64,000 bases of DNA from Thermolongibacillus altinsuensis (GCF_004341205.1 NZ_SLUL01000004.1:1-64000); one strand, 5' to 3'; positions 1 to 8,617 are shown, counted from the first letter of the stretch. Notes: a model not told the origin generated them from the sequence alone. A program made the numbers and translations.

Positions 1-128
1 CTCAAATCCTCGAAGAAGGGTTTGAAGACGCCACGGCGGTTTTAGGCTATCGCGACCGTTACTGCCACCGTTTGCACACAACCAATGGGATGGAACGGCT
101 GAACGAAAATATTGAATTTTTTAGTTAA
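1..128 (+). pseudogene. IS256-family transposase C-terminal remnant
   Basis: Reading from base 3 gives a peptide containing EEGFEDATAVLG and RLHTTNGMERLNE, then a stop at 126-128. The second motif is the conserved C-terminal signature of IS256-family (Mutator-type DDE) transposases. In that family several dozen residues normally follow the NGMERLNE motif; here only about seven unrelated residues remain, so the 3' end is lost. The 5' part is off the window. It marks an old insertion in the accessory stretch next to the integrase and is very unlikely to be active. Confidence 0.75.
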
Positions 129-262
129 AATTATAAAAATTTGCATAATGAAGTCGATATAATAAAATGATCCTTCGGATTAAGTGGTGAAAACGTTAAT
201 TTCGGAATTATATAAAAATAATTACGTTACACAGTAGACACATACTGCGACATAGGGGGATT

Positions 263-451
263 TTAAGAATTCTTTTTGATGTTACTGTCCAGCTTCTTTG
301 AGCAATAAAAGCAGAATAAGCCAACAGCTAAACTTAAAAAGGCTGGTACAATGGCATAAACGAAGAAGATTGTCCAAATAAATAGGTATCCACTAATTGC
401 AAATATAAGCCAACTGGTAATAAGTAAAAAACTAGATAAAAATTCTTTCAT
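263..451 (-). CDS. small two-helix membrane protein, unknown function
   Basis: A 62-residue reading frame starting with ATG at 451; GGTGAT four bases upstream is a plausible ribosome binding site, and an in-frame GTG at 460 is the alternative start. Two hydrophobic segments (about residues 5-26 and 28-50) are followed by a short Lys/Asn-rich tail, so it is probably a small integral membrane protein. I do not recognise a family. It lies between the transposase remnant and the integrase, is AT-rich like that stretch, and may be cargo of the integrated element. Confidence 0.45.
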   Translation of the reverse strand: MKEFLSSFLLITSWLIFAISGYLFIWTIFFVYAIVPAFLSLAVGLFCFYCSKKLDSNIKKNS

Positions 452-811
452 AAATATCACCGTCCTAAGAATGTAACTTTATTTTATCATAGGACTATCC
501 ATAATATTGGAATAACTTGTTGCACAGTTCGAAGAAATAGTGTAACAAAACACTAGAAGATACTAAACCTAAATTGTATTCCACCAGATAATCCGAATAC
601 CCCTTTTTTAATAAGTTAAATCCACACTTGTAATATTATTTATACGGATGTATAGATATATCCCGTTACAAGACCGGAATGTATACTTTTTCATACTAGT
701 TGATGTCTATCTTTTATAAATTTAACGCTTTCCTAAAAAGTATTATTTTGATAGTATTTACTTAACCACATACTACACACTATTCCAGTTTCAAACTAGG
801 AATGGGGTGTA
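452..811. other. AT-rich intergenic stretch, no gene seen
   Basis: About 360 bases between the small membrane protein and the integrase. I see no supported reading frame, tRNA or strong terminator. It probably holds the divergent promoters of its two neighbours and, as is usual next to integrases, could contain arm-binding sites, but no clear direct repeat was identified by eye. Confidence 0.4.
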
Positions 812-1966
812 ATGATGAACTTTGACAAGTTAATTAAGGAAAAGAAAAAAGGATTTTATTTTCGTATCGATGTAGGGAAAGATCCCGTTACTGGTAAGAG
901 AAAGCAAGCAAGTTTCGGACCATTTCGTACAAAGACTGAAGCGAAGAAAGAACTTCTTAAAATTAAAAACCAAGTCGATGATGGAAGTTATTTTAAAGAA
1001 AGTACAGAAGATTTTTCAATGTTCATGGAGCGGTGGTTTAACACCTCTTACAAAAGAACAGTAGAAATAACTACCGCAAAAAGCAGAGAATATGTAATCA
1101 GAAATCATATTATGAAATATTTCCAACATAAAAAAATTAATGAAATTACAACATTTGATATTGACAGTTTCTATGTAGACAAGTTAGACAACGGGTATTC
1201 AGGTGCATATATCCGACAAATGCATAATTTGCTCAATCAAGCATTTGATCAAGCGGTAAAATGGTCATTGGTTAAAGTGAACCCTGTAAAAAATGCTAAA
1301 CCACCCAAAGTGAAAAGTGAAGAAAAAATTACATGGACAGTGGATGAGGTAAATCGATTTCTGAATCTGATTAAAAATAGCTCTATGGAGATCCCTTACC
1401 TTCTTGCGATTTTTACAGGAATGCGACGTGGAGAAGTTTTAGGACTAAAATGGGATGACGTGGATTTTGAGAATAAGAAAATCCGCATCAAGCGCAGCTT
1501 ATGCTTTGTCTCAGGCAAGGGATTAATTTTTAAAGAGCCTAAAACAAAAAAATCGAAAAGGCAAATTTCGATTTCTCAACATGTTGTAAATGTATTAAAG
1601 AAACATAAACAAAAACAAGAATTTCAGAAGGAGAAATTGGGTGTTCAATACCAAGATAACAATTTAATTGTCTGCACTGACGACGGAAAACCTCTTGATC
1701 CACGTAACTTGTTACGACAATTTTATCGCTTGATCGAAGAAGCAAATGTACCGCGTATAAGCTTCCATGATTTGCGGCATACACATGCAACCATCTTAAT
1801 GCAGCAAGGCGAAAATCCAAAAGTGGTTAGCGAGCGCTTGGGGCATTCCCGCGTCGGTATAACTTTAGATTTATACTCACATGTCAGCGATGATTTACAA
1901 GAACAAGCGGCAGAGAAATTTGAAAATGCCCTCTTAAAACAGAGTCAAAACCCTTTAGTTCACTAA
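812..1966 (+). CDS. tyrosine recombinase / phage-type integrase
   Basis: 384 residues, the usual length of phage and ICE integrases of the Tn916/lambda type. The N-terminal 60 residues form an arm-binding (AP2-like) region (KGFYFRIDVGKDPVTGKR), residues 65-155 a SAM-like core-binding domain, and 175-365 the catalytic domain. The catalytic residues are all visible: Arg205 in FTGMRRGE, a Lys near 247, His319 and Arg322 in HDLRH, His345 in LGHSR and Tyr355 in DLYSHV. Tandem ATGs at 812 and 815 follow GGGGTG. It points at the tRNA-Val gene 112 bp downstream, the classic arrangement for integration into a tRNA 3' end. It should catalyse integration and excision of an element that extends to the left, beyond the window. 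Confidence 0.92.
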   Translation: MMNFDKLIKEKKKGFYFRIDVGKDPVTGKRKQASFGPFRTKTEAKKELLKIKNQVDDGSYFKESTEDFSMFMERWFNTSYKRTVEITTAKSREYVIRNHIMKYFQHKKINEITTFDIDSFYVDKLDNGYSGAYIRQMHNLLNQAFDQAVKWSLVKVNPVKNAKPPKVKSEEKITWTVDEVNRFLNLIKNSSMEIPYLLAIFTGMRRGEVLGLKWDDVDFENKKIRIKRSLCFVSGKGLIFKEPKTKKSKRQISISQHVVNVLKKHKQKQEFQKEKLGVQYQDNNLIVCTDDGKPLDPRNLLRQFYRLIEEANVPRISFHDLRHTHATILMQQGENPKVVSERLGHSRVGITLDLYSHVSDDLQEQAAEKFENALLKQSQNPLVH

Positions 1967-2021
1967 AGGTGCAAGTTTTGTGCAAGTTTTTAAATCACGG
2001 AGATTTTAACACAATTGCTAA

Positions 2022-2067
2022 TAAAACAAAAAAGCTTGAAACCCTTGATACGCAAGGACTTCAAGCC
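2022..2067 (-). terminator. terminator of tRNA-Val
   Basis: On the minus strand a two-part stem (CTTGAA/TTCAAG outside, CCTTG/CAAGG inside) ends in a run of T interrupted by one G (2022-2033 on the plus strand reads as A-rich). It lies just past the 3' end of the tRNA, so it should end that transcript. If integration used the tRNA 3' end, this stretch may be carried by the element. Confidence 0.65.
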
Positions 2068-2075
2068 TCTCACTC

Positions 2076-2100
2076 TAGTGATTCCGACTGGGCTCGAACC
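2076..2100. other. candidate attachment-site core in tRNA-Val 3' end
   Basis: Inference from context: integrases encoded beside a tRNA normally recombine within its 3' end (T arm and acceptor stem), recreating a functional gene. The matching second copy, which would define the core exactly, is not in the window, so the limits are approximate. Confidence 0.35.
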
Positions 2101-2151
2101 AGCGACCTCCACCCTGTCAAGGTGGCGCTCTCCCAGCTGAGCTACGGAATC
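2079..2151 (-). tRNA. tRNA-Val (anticodon GAC)
   Basis: A 73-base cloverleaf on the minus strand. The acceptor stem is GATTCCG/CGGAATC, the D arm contains TAGCTCAGCTGGGAGAGC, the anticodon arm is CCACC-TTGACAG-GGTGG giving anticodon GAC, and the T arm contains GGTTCGAGCC. The discriminator base is A and CCA is not encoded. The integrase ends 112 bp from its 3' end, so its 3' half is the likely attachment site. Confidence 0.95.
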
Positions 2152-2214
2152 ATTTTATTAACCTCGTCACAATTAGTATTATATTTACGCTCAGCTACAA
2201 TGTCAAATACTTTT

Positions 2215-2254
2215 TTAAAAAATTTTTAAGACCATTGTTTCATAAACAATGGTC
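2215..2254 (-). terminator. rho-independent terminator
   Basis: An 11-bp perfect stem (GACCATTGTTT / AAACAATGGTC) with a four-base loop, followed on the minus strand by an A/T run ending in several T. It ends the secreted-protein gene transcribed leftwards. Confidence 0.7.
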
Positions 2255-2260
2255 CAGTTG

Positions 2261-2908
2261 TTAATGGCGAATAAATTCAATATCCTCTCCTTGAAGGACG
2301 CCGTTTTTATAGCGATAGGTGACGATTAAGCTTCCCAAATATTCGCCGCTTTTTCGTTCTAGGAGTAAAATGGCTTTCAAATGGTTTTTCTCGATGGTAT
2401 ATTTGACAAAATGATCGATGCTCAGTTGGACGTTCTGATTACTCGCCTTTGTTTCGTCATTTGGAATAAGGGCATGGACGTGGTCAACGACCAATTCGAC
2501 CCCTTGTTCGGTTTGCTTCATTTTTATATTTTTTAATACGACCGCTCGCGGATCTTCGATGACTACTTCTTCGATTGCATCAGATTTATGCTCAAGGATG
2601 TGCACTTCATTTTTATATAAGCCATTTCCTCGCGCTTTAACAAGAAAAACAAGAATCTCTTCTCTCCCATCGCCCGTTACATCCGCAGAATGCAATTGCG
2701 GCCATGTTCGTTTATCCCCATTCATGTTTTCCCATTCTGGAAAGAAATACGTTCGTGATCCTACCTTTAAGGAAAAATTGCGGAGCCATTCGCCGTGTTC
2801 TTCACTAAACAACTGAATATTCGCATCTTCAAGTTCCGCTACACATTTGGGCGAGACATCATTCATCGCCATCAACAACGACCATAAAGAAAGAAATAAA
2901 AGAGACAC
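2261..2908 (-). CDS. putative secreted protein with FG-GAP-like segment
   Basis: 215 residues from a GTG at 2908, chosen because GGAGGG sits six bases upstream; longer frames lack such a site. The first 17 residues are a hydrophobic signal segment (LLFLSLWSLLMAM), so it is probably exported. The middle contains HSADVTGDGREEILVFLV, an acidic DxTGDGxxE loop like those of FG-GAP/VCBS-type calcium-binding repeats. The C-terminal half is predicted mostly beta. No enzyme motif is visible and the function is unknown. It is transcribed divergently from the HD protein and has its own terminator. Confidence 0.65.
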   Translation of the reverse strand: MSLLFLSLWSLLMAMNDVSPKCVAELEDANIQLFSEEHGEWLRNFSLKVGSRTYFFPEWENMNGDKRTWPQLHSADVTGDGREEILVFLVKARGNGLYKNEVHILEHKSDAIEEVVIEDPRAVVLKNIKMKQTEQGVELVVDHVHALIPNDETKASNQNVQLSIDHFVKYTIEKNHLKAILLLERKSGEYLGSLIVTYRYKNGVLQGEDIEFIRH

Positions 2909-3032
2909 ATCGATCCCTCCGAAGAGATTGTTTTTTTTAGTATGGGAGAGAAACGTTAGATTATGTATTGCGATGAAAAAACTTCTTATGATATTATATT
3001 TAGAAAAAATATTCAAAGGAGGGGATTGTGCC

Positions 3033-3569
3033 ATGAAACGCGTCACATTAACGGAAATCTTCCTTCATCCCATTACACAAAAATATTTAAAACGATCTGG
3101 GGTCGCTCATGCGATTGCGACAGCTTATCACGCATATCGCTTGGCGTTGCAATATGGAGTAGACGTTGATTTAGCAACGAAAGCAGCGTTGTTGCATGAT
3201 ATCGGTCATTACGAATGGTATTCCAACGGAAAATGGGATTATGAAAAATATAAACAAAACGACATTCATGCCATTAAAGGAGCTGCGCGCGCTCACAAAC
3301 TGCTCATTCGTCTCGGTGAACATCCTCATCACGCAAAAGAAATTGCCCTCGCCATCTTGCTTCACACCGATTCTTATCTCCCAGAAGGTGAACTCAAACG
3401 AAAACCGCTACAAATGGTTGTAAAATTAGCCGATGAAGCTGATGAAGAACCAGGTGGAAAACATCATTATCGCCAAATCGATGACAAGTTGGCGCTGAAG
3501 AAAATTCAAAAATTAGATGAAATGGTTGAAAAACAAATGATGATGCAAAAATTAGATAAAATTGTTTAA
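3033..3569 (+). CDS. HD-domain phosphohydrolase family protein
   Basis: 178 residues from the ATG at 3033, preceded by AAAGGAGGGG. His26, the LLHDIGHY motif (His55-Asp56) and later His/Asp residues match the metal-binding pattern of HD-superfamily phosphohydrolases, which act on nucleotides or phosphate esters; the substrate cannot be read from the sequence. The C-terminal 50 residues are charged and helical and end in a Met/Lys-rich stretch. It is a single-gene unit: it faces away from the secreted protein and converges on metC, sharing a terminator with it. Confidence 0.75.
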   Translation: MKRVTLTEIFLHPITQKYLKRSGVAHAIATAYHAYRLALQYGVDVDLATKAALLHDIGHYEWYSNGKWDYEKYKQNDIHAIKGAARAHKLLIRLGEHPHHAKEIALAILLHTDSYLPEGELKRKPLQMVVKLADEADEEPGGKHHYRQIDDKLALKKIQKLDEMVEKQMMMQKLDKIV

Positions 3570-3590
3570 GGCTAGGCGGTGCCTAGCCTT
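3568..3590. terminator. bidirectional terminator between HD protein and metC
   Basis: A 10-bp perfect stem AAGGCTAGGC / GCCTAGCCTT with a 3-base loop, overlapping the HD-protein stop codon and lying 4 bp from the metC stop. It fits the ends of both converging genes. Confidence 0.75.
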
Positions 3591-3593
3591 TCG

Positions 3594-4763
3594 TTATGCA
3601 AAATGTTTTTCACCGACATAGCTCAATGCGTGTTCAAAATCAGCGATTAAATCTTCCGCTGCTTCCAACCCCACGCTTAACCGCAGCAATCCATCGGTAA
3701 TTCCTCTTTTCTCCCGCTCTTTTTTCGGCATCGCCGCATGCGACATTTTTGCCGGATACGACAAAATCGACTCCACGGCACCTAAACTGACCGCAAACAC
3801 GGGTATTTTGACATGTTGCACAAACGTGCGCACCGCATCTTCATCCGCCAATCGAAAAGACAACACCGCGCCAAATCCATCCGCCTGATTGCGATGAATC
3901 GCATGGCCTTGGTGATTCGAAAGTCCTGGGTAATACACTTCCTCTACTTTCGGATGGTTTTTGAGAAATTGAGCGATTTTCATGGCAGATTGCGATGCAT
4001 AATGCAGGCGAACATGGAGCGTTTTTAACCCGCGCAATACAAGCCATGCATCTTGAACGCCAAGAACAGCGCCAAACGCATTTTGCAATTGATAGAGCTT
4101 CTTCCCTAATTGTTCATCTCTCACAACAGCCAATCCCGCGACGACATCGCTATGTCCGGCTAAAAATTTCGTCGCGCTATGCAAGACGACATCCACGCCT
4201 AACTCGAGCGGACGTTGGAGGGCAGGAGTGGAAAACGTGTTATCCAAAAATGTTAAACAGCCGTGCGCTTTCGCTAGCTTCACAACTCCGCGAATGTCTG
4301 TAATTTTTAACAATGGATTGGACGGCGTTTCGAGATAAATCACTTTTGTGTTCGGCCGAATGTTGCATGCGACCTCATGTAAATTCGTCATATCGACAAA
4401 CGTATATTCAATGCCAAACCGGCTTAACACATCGGTTACGACTCGATATGTTCCGCCATATACATCTTCTGTAATAAGCACATGGTCGCCTTTGGATAAA
4501 AGAAGAAACGCTGTTGAGATCGCCGCCATTCCTGATGAAAAAGCAAATCCGCGCACGCCGCCTTCCAATTCGGCAATCGTGTCTTCTAACGCTTCTCTCG
4601 TTGGATTGCCGCAACGGCTATAATCATATTTTCCGAACGTATCAAAATCAAATTGATGAAACGTGGAAGCATGTTGAATCGGGACGCTCACAGCTCCTGT
4701 TTCTTCATCCATTTTCCATTTGTTGTGAAGCAAATGCGTTTGAAACGAAAATGATTTTTCCAT
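3594..4763 (-). CDS. metC: cystathionine beta-lyase
   Basis: 389 residues, the usual length of B. subtilis MetC. It belongs to the Cys/Met metabolism PLP-dependent family: the PLP lysine is Lys199 in LHSATKFLAGH, the cofactor-phosphate region is FAFSSGMAA (73-81) and the Asp in TFLDNTFSTP lies at 174. It should cleave cystathionine to homocysteine, pyruvate and ammonia, the step before methionine synthase. It lies 3 bp downstream of metI and is co-transcribed with it under the SAM riboswitch, as in B. subtilis. Distinguishing beta-lyase from gamma-synthase rests on operon position and similarity, so the exact activity is inferred. Confidence 0.9.
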   Translation of the reverse strand: MEKSFSFQTHLLHNKWKMDEETGAVSVPIQHASTFHQFDFDTFGKYDYSRCGNPTREALEDTIAELEGGVRGFAFSSGMAAISTAFLLLSKGDHVLITEDVYGGTYRVVTDVLSRFGIEYTFVDMTNLHEVACNIRPNTKVIYLETPSNPLLKITDIRGVVKLAKAHGCLTFLDNTFSTPALQRPLELGVDVVLHSATKFLAGHSDVVAGLAVVRDEQLGKKLYQLQNAFGAVLGVQDAWLVLRGLKTLHVRLHYASQSAMKIAQFLKNHPKVEEVYYPGLSNHQGHAIHRNQADGFGAVLSFRLADEDAVRTFVQHVKIPVFAVSLGAVESILSYPAKMSHAAMPKKEREKRGITDGLLRLSVGLEAAEDLIADFEHALSYVGEKHFA

Positions 4764-4766
4764 CCC

Positions 4767-5870
4767 CTACACCTCTTTCATTTTTTGAAAGGCTTGCGAC
4801 AAATCCTCAATTAAATCTTCACAATGCTCGATTCCGACCGAAAAACGCAACAGTCGATTACACACCCCGTTTTTGATGCGAATTTCTTCAGGAATATCCA
4901 TATGCGTTTGCGTGGCTGGATAGGTGATAAAACTTTCTACGCCGCCCAAACTTTCGGCAAACGTAATGATCTGTAGACTTTTCAAAAACGGATTCACCCA
5001 TTTTTCTTCACGCAATCGAAAGGAGAGCATGCCGCCTTGGCCTGGGTATAGCACATCGATCACGTCTTCATGTGAAGCTAAAAATTCACTGATTCGCTTT
5101 GCGTTTTCTTCATGTTGTTTCATGCGCAAGGCAAGCGTCTTCATTCCGCGAATTAACAGCCATGAATCAAACGGGGAGAGCACCGCACCGATCGCGTTAT
5201 GAAACATCGCCAATTGTTCACAAAGTTCCTTTCCTTTCGCAACAACAAGCCCCGCCAGAACATCGTTATGCCCGCCCAAATATTTCGTCGCGCTATGGAT
5301 CACGATATCGGCTCCTTGTTTTAATGGCTGCTGAAGAACAGGGGTGTAAAACGTGTTGTCAACAATCAGTAAAAGCCCATGCTTTTTCGCAAAGGCGGCT
5401 ACTTCTTCGATGTTTGCTTCCTGCATAAGCGGATTCGTCGGCGTTTCTAAAAAAATCGCCTTCGTCTTGTTCGTGACCTTTTTCTCAACCGATGTGATGT
5501 CACGGAAATCGACATACTCAAAAGATAATCCGTACTTTCGCCATCCTTGTTCAAACAAACGGTACGTTCCGCCATACAAATCGGCAGAAACTAAGAACTC
5601 ATCGCCGCTTTCAAATAAAGCAAACACCGTCTGAATGGCGGCCATCCCTGAACTAAAGGCAAACCCTTGATCCCCTTCTTCCAATCGCGCAATCGCTTCC
5701 TCAACAATTTTTCGCGTAGGATTGCCCGTGCGAATGTAATCAAATCCGGTTGATTCCCCAATTCCTGCGTGACGATACGCCGTTGAAAAATAGACGGGCG
5801 GATTGACCGTCCCCGTTGCTTCTTCGCTCCGATTTCCAATTTGCGCCACAAGCGTTTCGATTCTTTCCAT
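4767..5870 (-). CDS. metI: cystathionine gamma-synthase / O-acetylhomoserine thiolyase
   Basis: 367 residues, close to B. subtilis MetI. PLP lysine Lys196 in IHSATKYLGGHND, FAFSSGMAA at 70-78, and LETPTNPLM near 141-149 place it in the Cys/Met PLP family. It condenses an activated homoserine ester with cysteine (or sulfide) to give cystathionine (or homocysteine). It is the first gene after the SAM riboswitch and is followed after 3 bp by metC, so the pair supplies homocysteine when SAM is low. Confidence 0.9.
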   Translation of the reverse strand: MERIETLVAQIGNRSEEATGTVNPPVYFSTAYRHAGIGESTGFDYIRTGNPTRKIVEEAIARLEEGDQGFAFSSGMAAIQTVFALFESGDEFLVSADLYGGTYRLFEQGWRKYGLSFEYVDFRDITSVEKKVTNKTKAIFLETPTNPLMQEANIEEVAAFAKKHGLLLIVDNTFYTPVLQQPLKQGADIVIHSATKYLGGHNDVLAGLVVAKGKELCEQLAMFHNAIGAVLSPFDSWLLIRGMKTLALRMKQHEENAKRISEFLASHEDVIDVLYPGQGGMLSFRLREEKWVNPFLKSLQIITFAESLGGVESFITYPATQTHMDIPEEIRIKNGVCNRLLRFSVGIEHCEDLIEDLSQAFQKMKEV

Positions 5871-5894
5871 CTTGATCTCCCCTTTTTTTCCAAA

Positions 5895-6056
5895 ATAAAA
5901 AAGTCTTCTAAGAAGAAGACTTTTTTACCCAATGCTGAAGTACTTCTTCTTATCTTCCGAATTGAAACCAATTCGCTGGATTTAGCACCTGACCGAAACG
6001 GCTGGTTGCTGAAGCTTCACTGGGCCAGTTCCCTCCACTTCTCTTGATAAGAAAGC
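5895..6056 (-). promoter_or_regulatory. SAM-I riboswitch (S-box) of metI-metC
   Basis: Read on the minus strand it starts TTATCAAGAGAAGTGGAGGG, carries CTTCAGCAACC, GGTCAGGTGCTAA and a P3/P4 arrangement typical of S-box leaders, and ends in a terminator (AAAAAGTCTTCT / AGAAGACTTTTTT, 5895-5926). SAM binding should favour this terminator and shut off metI-metC. Its position directly upstream of metI agrees with B. subtilis. Confidence 0.93.
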
Positions 6057-6213
6057 AAGACTATATTAAATTTTCTGATTTTTATTTAATGTAACTCATT
6101 TCTCACAAATTAGCAAGATGTTTTTCACAACGTTTTCGCCAATGCATATGATGAAGTTGTCTTCTGTGCCATTCATGGACTATTTCTTTCCAACATCCAT
6201 ATTGTATGAATGA

Positions 6214-6990
6214 CTATTGTGCTGTATATCCGCCGTCAATGACGACCGCTTGCCCAGTAATCCCTTTTGCTTGTTCGCTTGCAAGAAACACAGCGTAATG
6301 GGCAATTTCCTCTGCTGCCAATAGCCGTCTCTGCGGCACGAGAGGATAAATCACTTCTTCGAGCACTTTTTCTAGTGAAACGTTACGCGTATTCGCCAAA
6401 TCAATCAATTGATTGCGAACAAGCGGTGTATCGACATATCCTGGACATAACGCGTTCACCGTAATGCCGTATGGCGCTCCCTCGAGAGCGGCTACTTTTG
6501 TTAAACCGATCACCCCATGCTTGGCGCTATTATAGGCCGCTTTTCCAGCAAAACCTACCAACCCATTAATCGAAGCCATGTTGATAATGCGGCCGTATTG
6601 TTGTTGTTTCATGATCGGAAACACGTGTTTCATCGCCATAAATGGAGCAGTCAACATAATCCGGACAAGCAATTCAAATTTCTCTGTTGAAAAATTCTCG
6701 ATGAGTGAAACATGCTGCATGCCGGCGTTATTAATCAAAATGTCAATGCGTCCGAATTGGCGAACGGCTTCGTCTAAAGCAGACGTTAATTCCGCTTCTG
6801 ACGTCACATCGCACTTTAAACCGACCGCTTCAAATCCTTCATGATGAAGCGATTTTGCCGCTTCTTCGACCGCACCTTCATTCAAGTCCGTAAGAATGAC
6901 TTTCGCTCCATTTTCCGCAAACTTTTTCGCAACTTCAAAGCCAATTCCTCTCGCCGCTCCTGTTATGAACATAACTTGGTCTTTTACCAT
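6214..6990 (-). CDS. 3-hydroxybutyrate dehydrogenase (SDR family)
   Basis: 258 residues, a classical short-chain dehydrogenase: NAD-binding TGAARGIG (10-17), NNAG (87-90), catalytic Ser140, Tyr153 and Lys157 (YNSAK), and a C-terminal GxxVVIDGGYTAQ. It most closely recalls D-beta-hydroxybutyrate dehydrogenases such as B. subtilis YxjF, which oxidise 3-hydroxybutyrate to acetoacetate with NAD. The start at 6990 follows GGGAGG. It is 19 bp downstream of the GntP-type permease, and the relic of scoA-scoB lies upstream, supporting a hydroxybutyrate/acetoacetate role. Other SDR substrates remain possible. Confidence 0.8.
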   Translation of the reverse strand: MVKDQVMFITGAARGIGFEVAKKFAENGAKVILTDLNEGAVEEAAKSLHHEGFEAVGLKCDVTSEAELTSALDEAVRQFGRIDILINNAGMQHVSLIENFSTEKFELLVRIMLTAPFMAMKHVFPIMKQQQYGRIINMASINGLVGFAGKAAYNSAKHGVIGLTKVAALEGAPYGITVNALCPGYVDTPLVRNQLIDLANTRNVSLEKVLEEVIYPLVPQRRLLAAEEIAHYAVFLASEQAKGITGQAVVIDGGYTAQ

Positions 6991-7009
6991 ATCGATAGAC
7001 CTCCCTCAC

Positions 7010-8329
7010 TTAAATCCCTATACCAAATGAAAATAAAATGACGGCTAGCGCACAGCCTAACAACGGAACAATGACGGTTAATGCCCCGACCGGGTTATAG
7101 GCATCTTGATGTGTTTCACCGCAAATGGCTCGAATGGTTGTAACGACATAACCGTTATGCGGCAATGAATCAAGCGCTCCTGAAGAGATCGAAACCACAC
7201 GATGCAACGCTTCCGGATTGACGCCCATATCTAAGTAGTGAGGTGCAATTAACGGCAATGCAATCGCTTGCCCTCCTGATGCCGAACCAGTCATTCCGGC
7301 AATAACGCTAACGGCAATGGCGCTTCCAATCAAAGGACTCCCTGGAATGTTCGTAATGGTTTCTACGACCAAGCTAAACGCCGGAACAGCTTTCGCGACC
7401 CCTCCGAATCCAACAACTGCCGCTGTGTTCCCTAATGCAAGCAAAGCGCCTAACGTTCCCTCTGATAACGCATTTCCAAAGTTTTTAAAATATTTGCGGT
7501 TTAAAACATAGACAGCAATCACACCGCCAAGCAAAGCGACAATTAATGCAGACTGCTTTAAAGAATCATGGAAAACAAAAGAAACGATTAAAACAACAAC
7601 AAGCGGAATGACTCCTGCCGCTGGATGCGGTAAAACTCTGTTGCTTTGTTCCGGGTCTCCTTCTCTAACAACGAATCCTTCTCCCCTTGCAACCGCTTTT
7701 GTAATCATTCTCTTTAGCCACCAATATCCAAAAACAGCCATAAAAACAGCAACAATGAGGCTTACTTCCCATCCTGCATAAGGAGATGTTTTTAAATATT
7801 CAATCGGAATCCAGTTTTGAATTTCAGGTGAACCCGCCGATGTCATGGTAAACGTCACGGAGCCGAATGCCAATGCAGCTGGAATGAAACGACGCGGCAA
7901 ATTCGCTTGCTTGAACAAACTGACCGCCATTGGATAAACGGAAAACGCGACAACAAATAAACTGACGCCTCCGTATGTTAAAACGGCGCAAGCAACGACC
8001 ACCGCCAATGCTGCATGCTTGATCCCAATTTTATCGACAATCCACTTCGATACGCTATCAGCCGCTCCGCTATCTTCCATAACCTTGCCAAAAATAGCTC
8101 CTAGCAAGAACATTAAATACCAAGATTGAACAAACCCTGAGAAGCCAGCCATATAGTTTCCAACTAAATTCGCTTGCCCTTCATTAACTAACTGCGGAAA
8201 AAGCGGAAGTTCGCTGAATACGGCGACAAGAAGAGCGCACAATGGAGCGGCAATAAATAAATTCATCCCTCTCATCGTTAAAACGATCAACAATACAAGC
8301 CCACCGATCAAACCGACCATGCTCCACAT
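7010..8329 (-). CDS. GntP-family permease, probably for hydroxybutyrate
   Basis: 439 residues, about a dozen hydrophobic segments, with the GntP-family features of an early LLGAIFGKVMEDSG and a late GMTGSASGGQAIALP stretch. GntP proteins are proton-coupled carboxylate importers. The B. subtilis relative YxjC precedes scoA-scoB-yxjF; here the permease is followed by the hydroxybutyrate dehydrogenase, so the substrate is probably 3-hydroxybutyrate or acetoacetate rather than gluconate (inference). Start ATG at 8329 has GGAGG nine bases upstream; an ATG at 8335 is the alternative. Confidence 0.82.
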   Translation of the reverse strand: MWSMVGLIGGLVLLIVLTMRGMNLFIAAPLCALLVAVFSELPLFPQLVNEGQANLVGNYMAGFSGFVQSWYLMFLLGAIFGKVMEDSGAADSVSKWIVDKIGIKHAALAVVVACAVLTYGGVSLFVVAFSVYPMAVSLFKQANLPRRFIPAALAFGSVTFTMTSAGSPEIQNWIPIEYLKTSPYAGWEVSLIVAVFMAVFGYWWLKRMITKAVARGEGFVVREGDPEQSNRVLPHPAAGVIPLVVVLIVSFVFHDSLKQSALIVALLGGVIAVYVLNRKYFKNFGNALSEGTLGALLALGNTAAVVGFGGVAKAVPAFSLVVETITNIPGSPLIGSAIAVSVIAGMTGSASGGQAIALPLIAPHYLDMGVNPEALHRVVSISSGALDSLPHNGYVVTTIRAICGETHQDAYNPVGALTVIVPLLGCALAVILFSFGIGI

Positions 8330-8357
8330 TCTCATCCACCTCCATGGAATTTACGTG

Positions 8358-8592
8358 TCACCGCTTAAATTTCTTTTGACCGTATTCCCGTCTACTATTT
8401 CGACTCATTTTCATCCGGTTTCCGCCACATCGATTACAGCCCGCTCTGTAATAACCCGGCGATCCACTCCTTTCCCCGTCAAATAAACTCTGCTCCCATT
8501 TCTCCGTTTAATACTTGTCTTTTAAACTCTTTTTTCCCAACATATGACGCAACCATTTTTTTATTCGTTTGTTTTGAAGAAATAAGTCCTCA
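8358..8592 (-). pseudogene. decayed scoA-scoB (3-oxoacid CoA-transferase) relic
   Basis: On the minus strand from about 8592 a frame reads SSKQTNKKMVASYVG then KEFKRQVLNGEMGAEF, like the middle of the A subunit of succinyl-CoA:3-ketoacid CoA-transferase, and stops. In a shifted frame it continues LTGKGVDRRVITERAVIDV and AETG, like the C-terminal part of the B subunit, and a third frame near 8360-8400 gives a further weak match (EIVDGNTVK). So A-subunit middle is joined to B-subunit end with several hundred codons missing and frames broken. In B. subtilis the order is permease-scoA-scoB-dehydrogenase, so the relic sits beside its expected partners. Confidence 0.65.
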
Positions 8593-8617
8593 TTCCCATA
8601 CTATTGTTAAAAAATGA

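Noticed and set aside
1969-2229. Open frame of 86 codons after the integrase
   Set aside because: It reads through the tRNA-Val gene and its terminator on the opposite strand and has no convincing ribosome binding site.
3995-5634. Several long plus-strand frames opposite metC and metI
   Set aside because: Shadows of the two PLP-enzyme genes; composition is unlike real proteins and no start signals are present.
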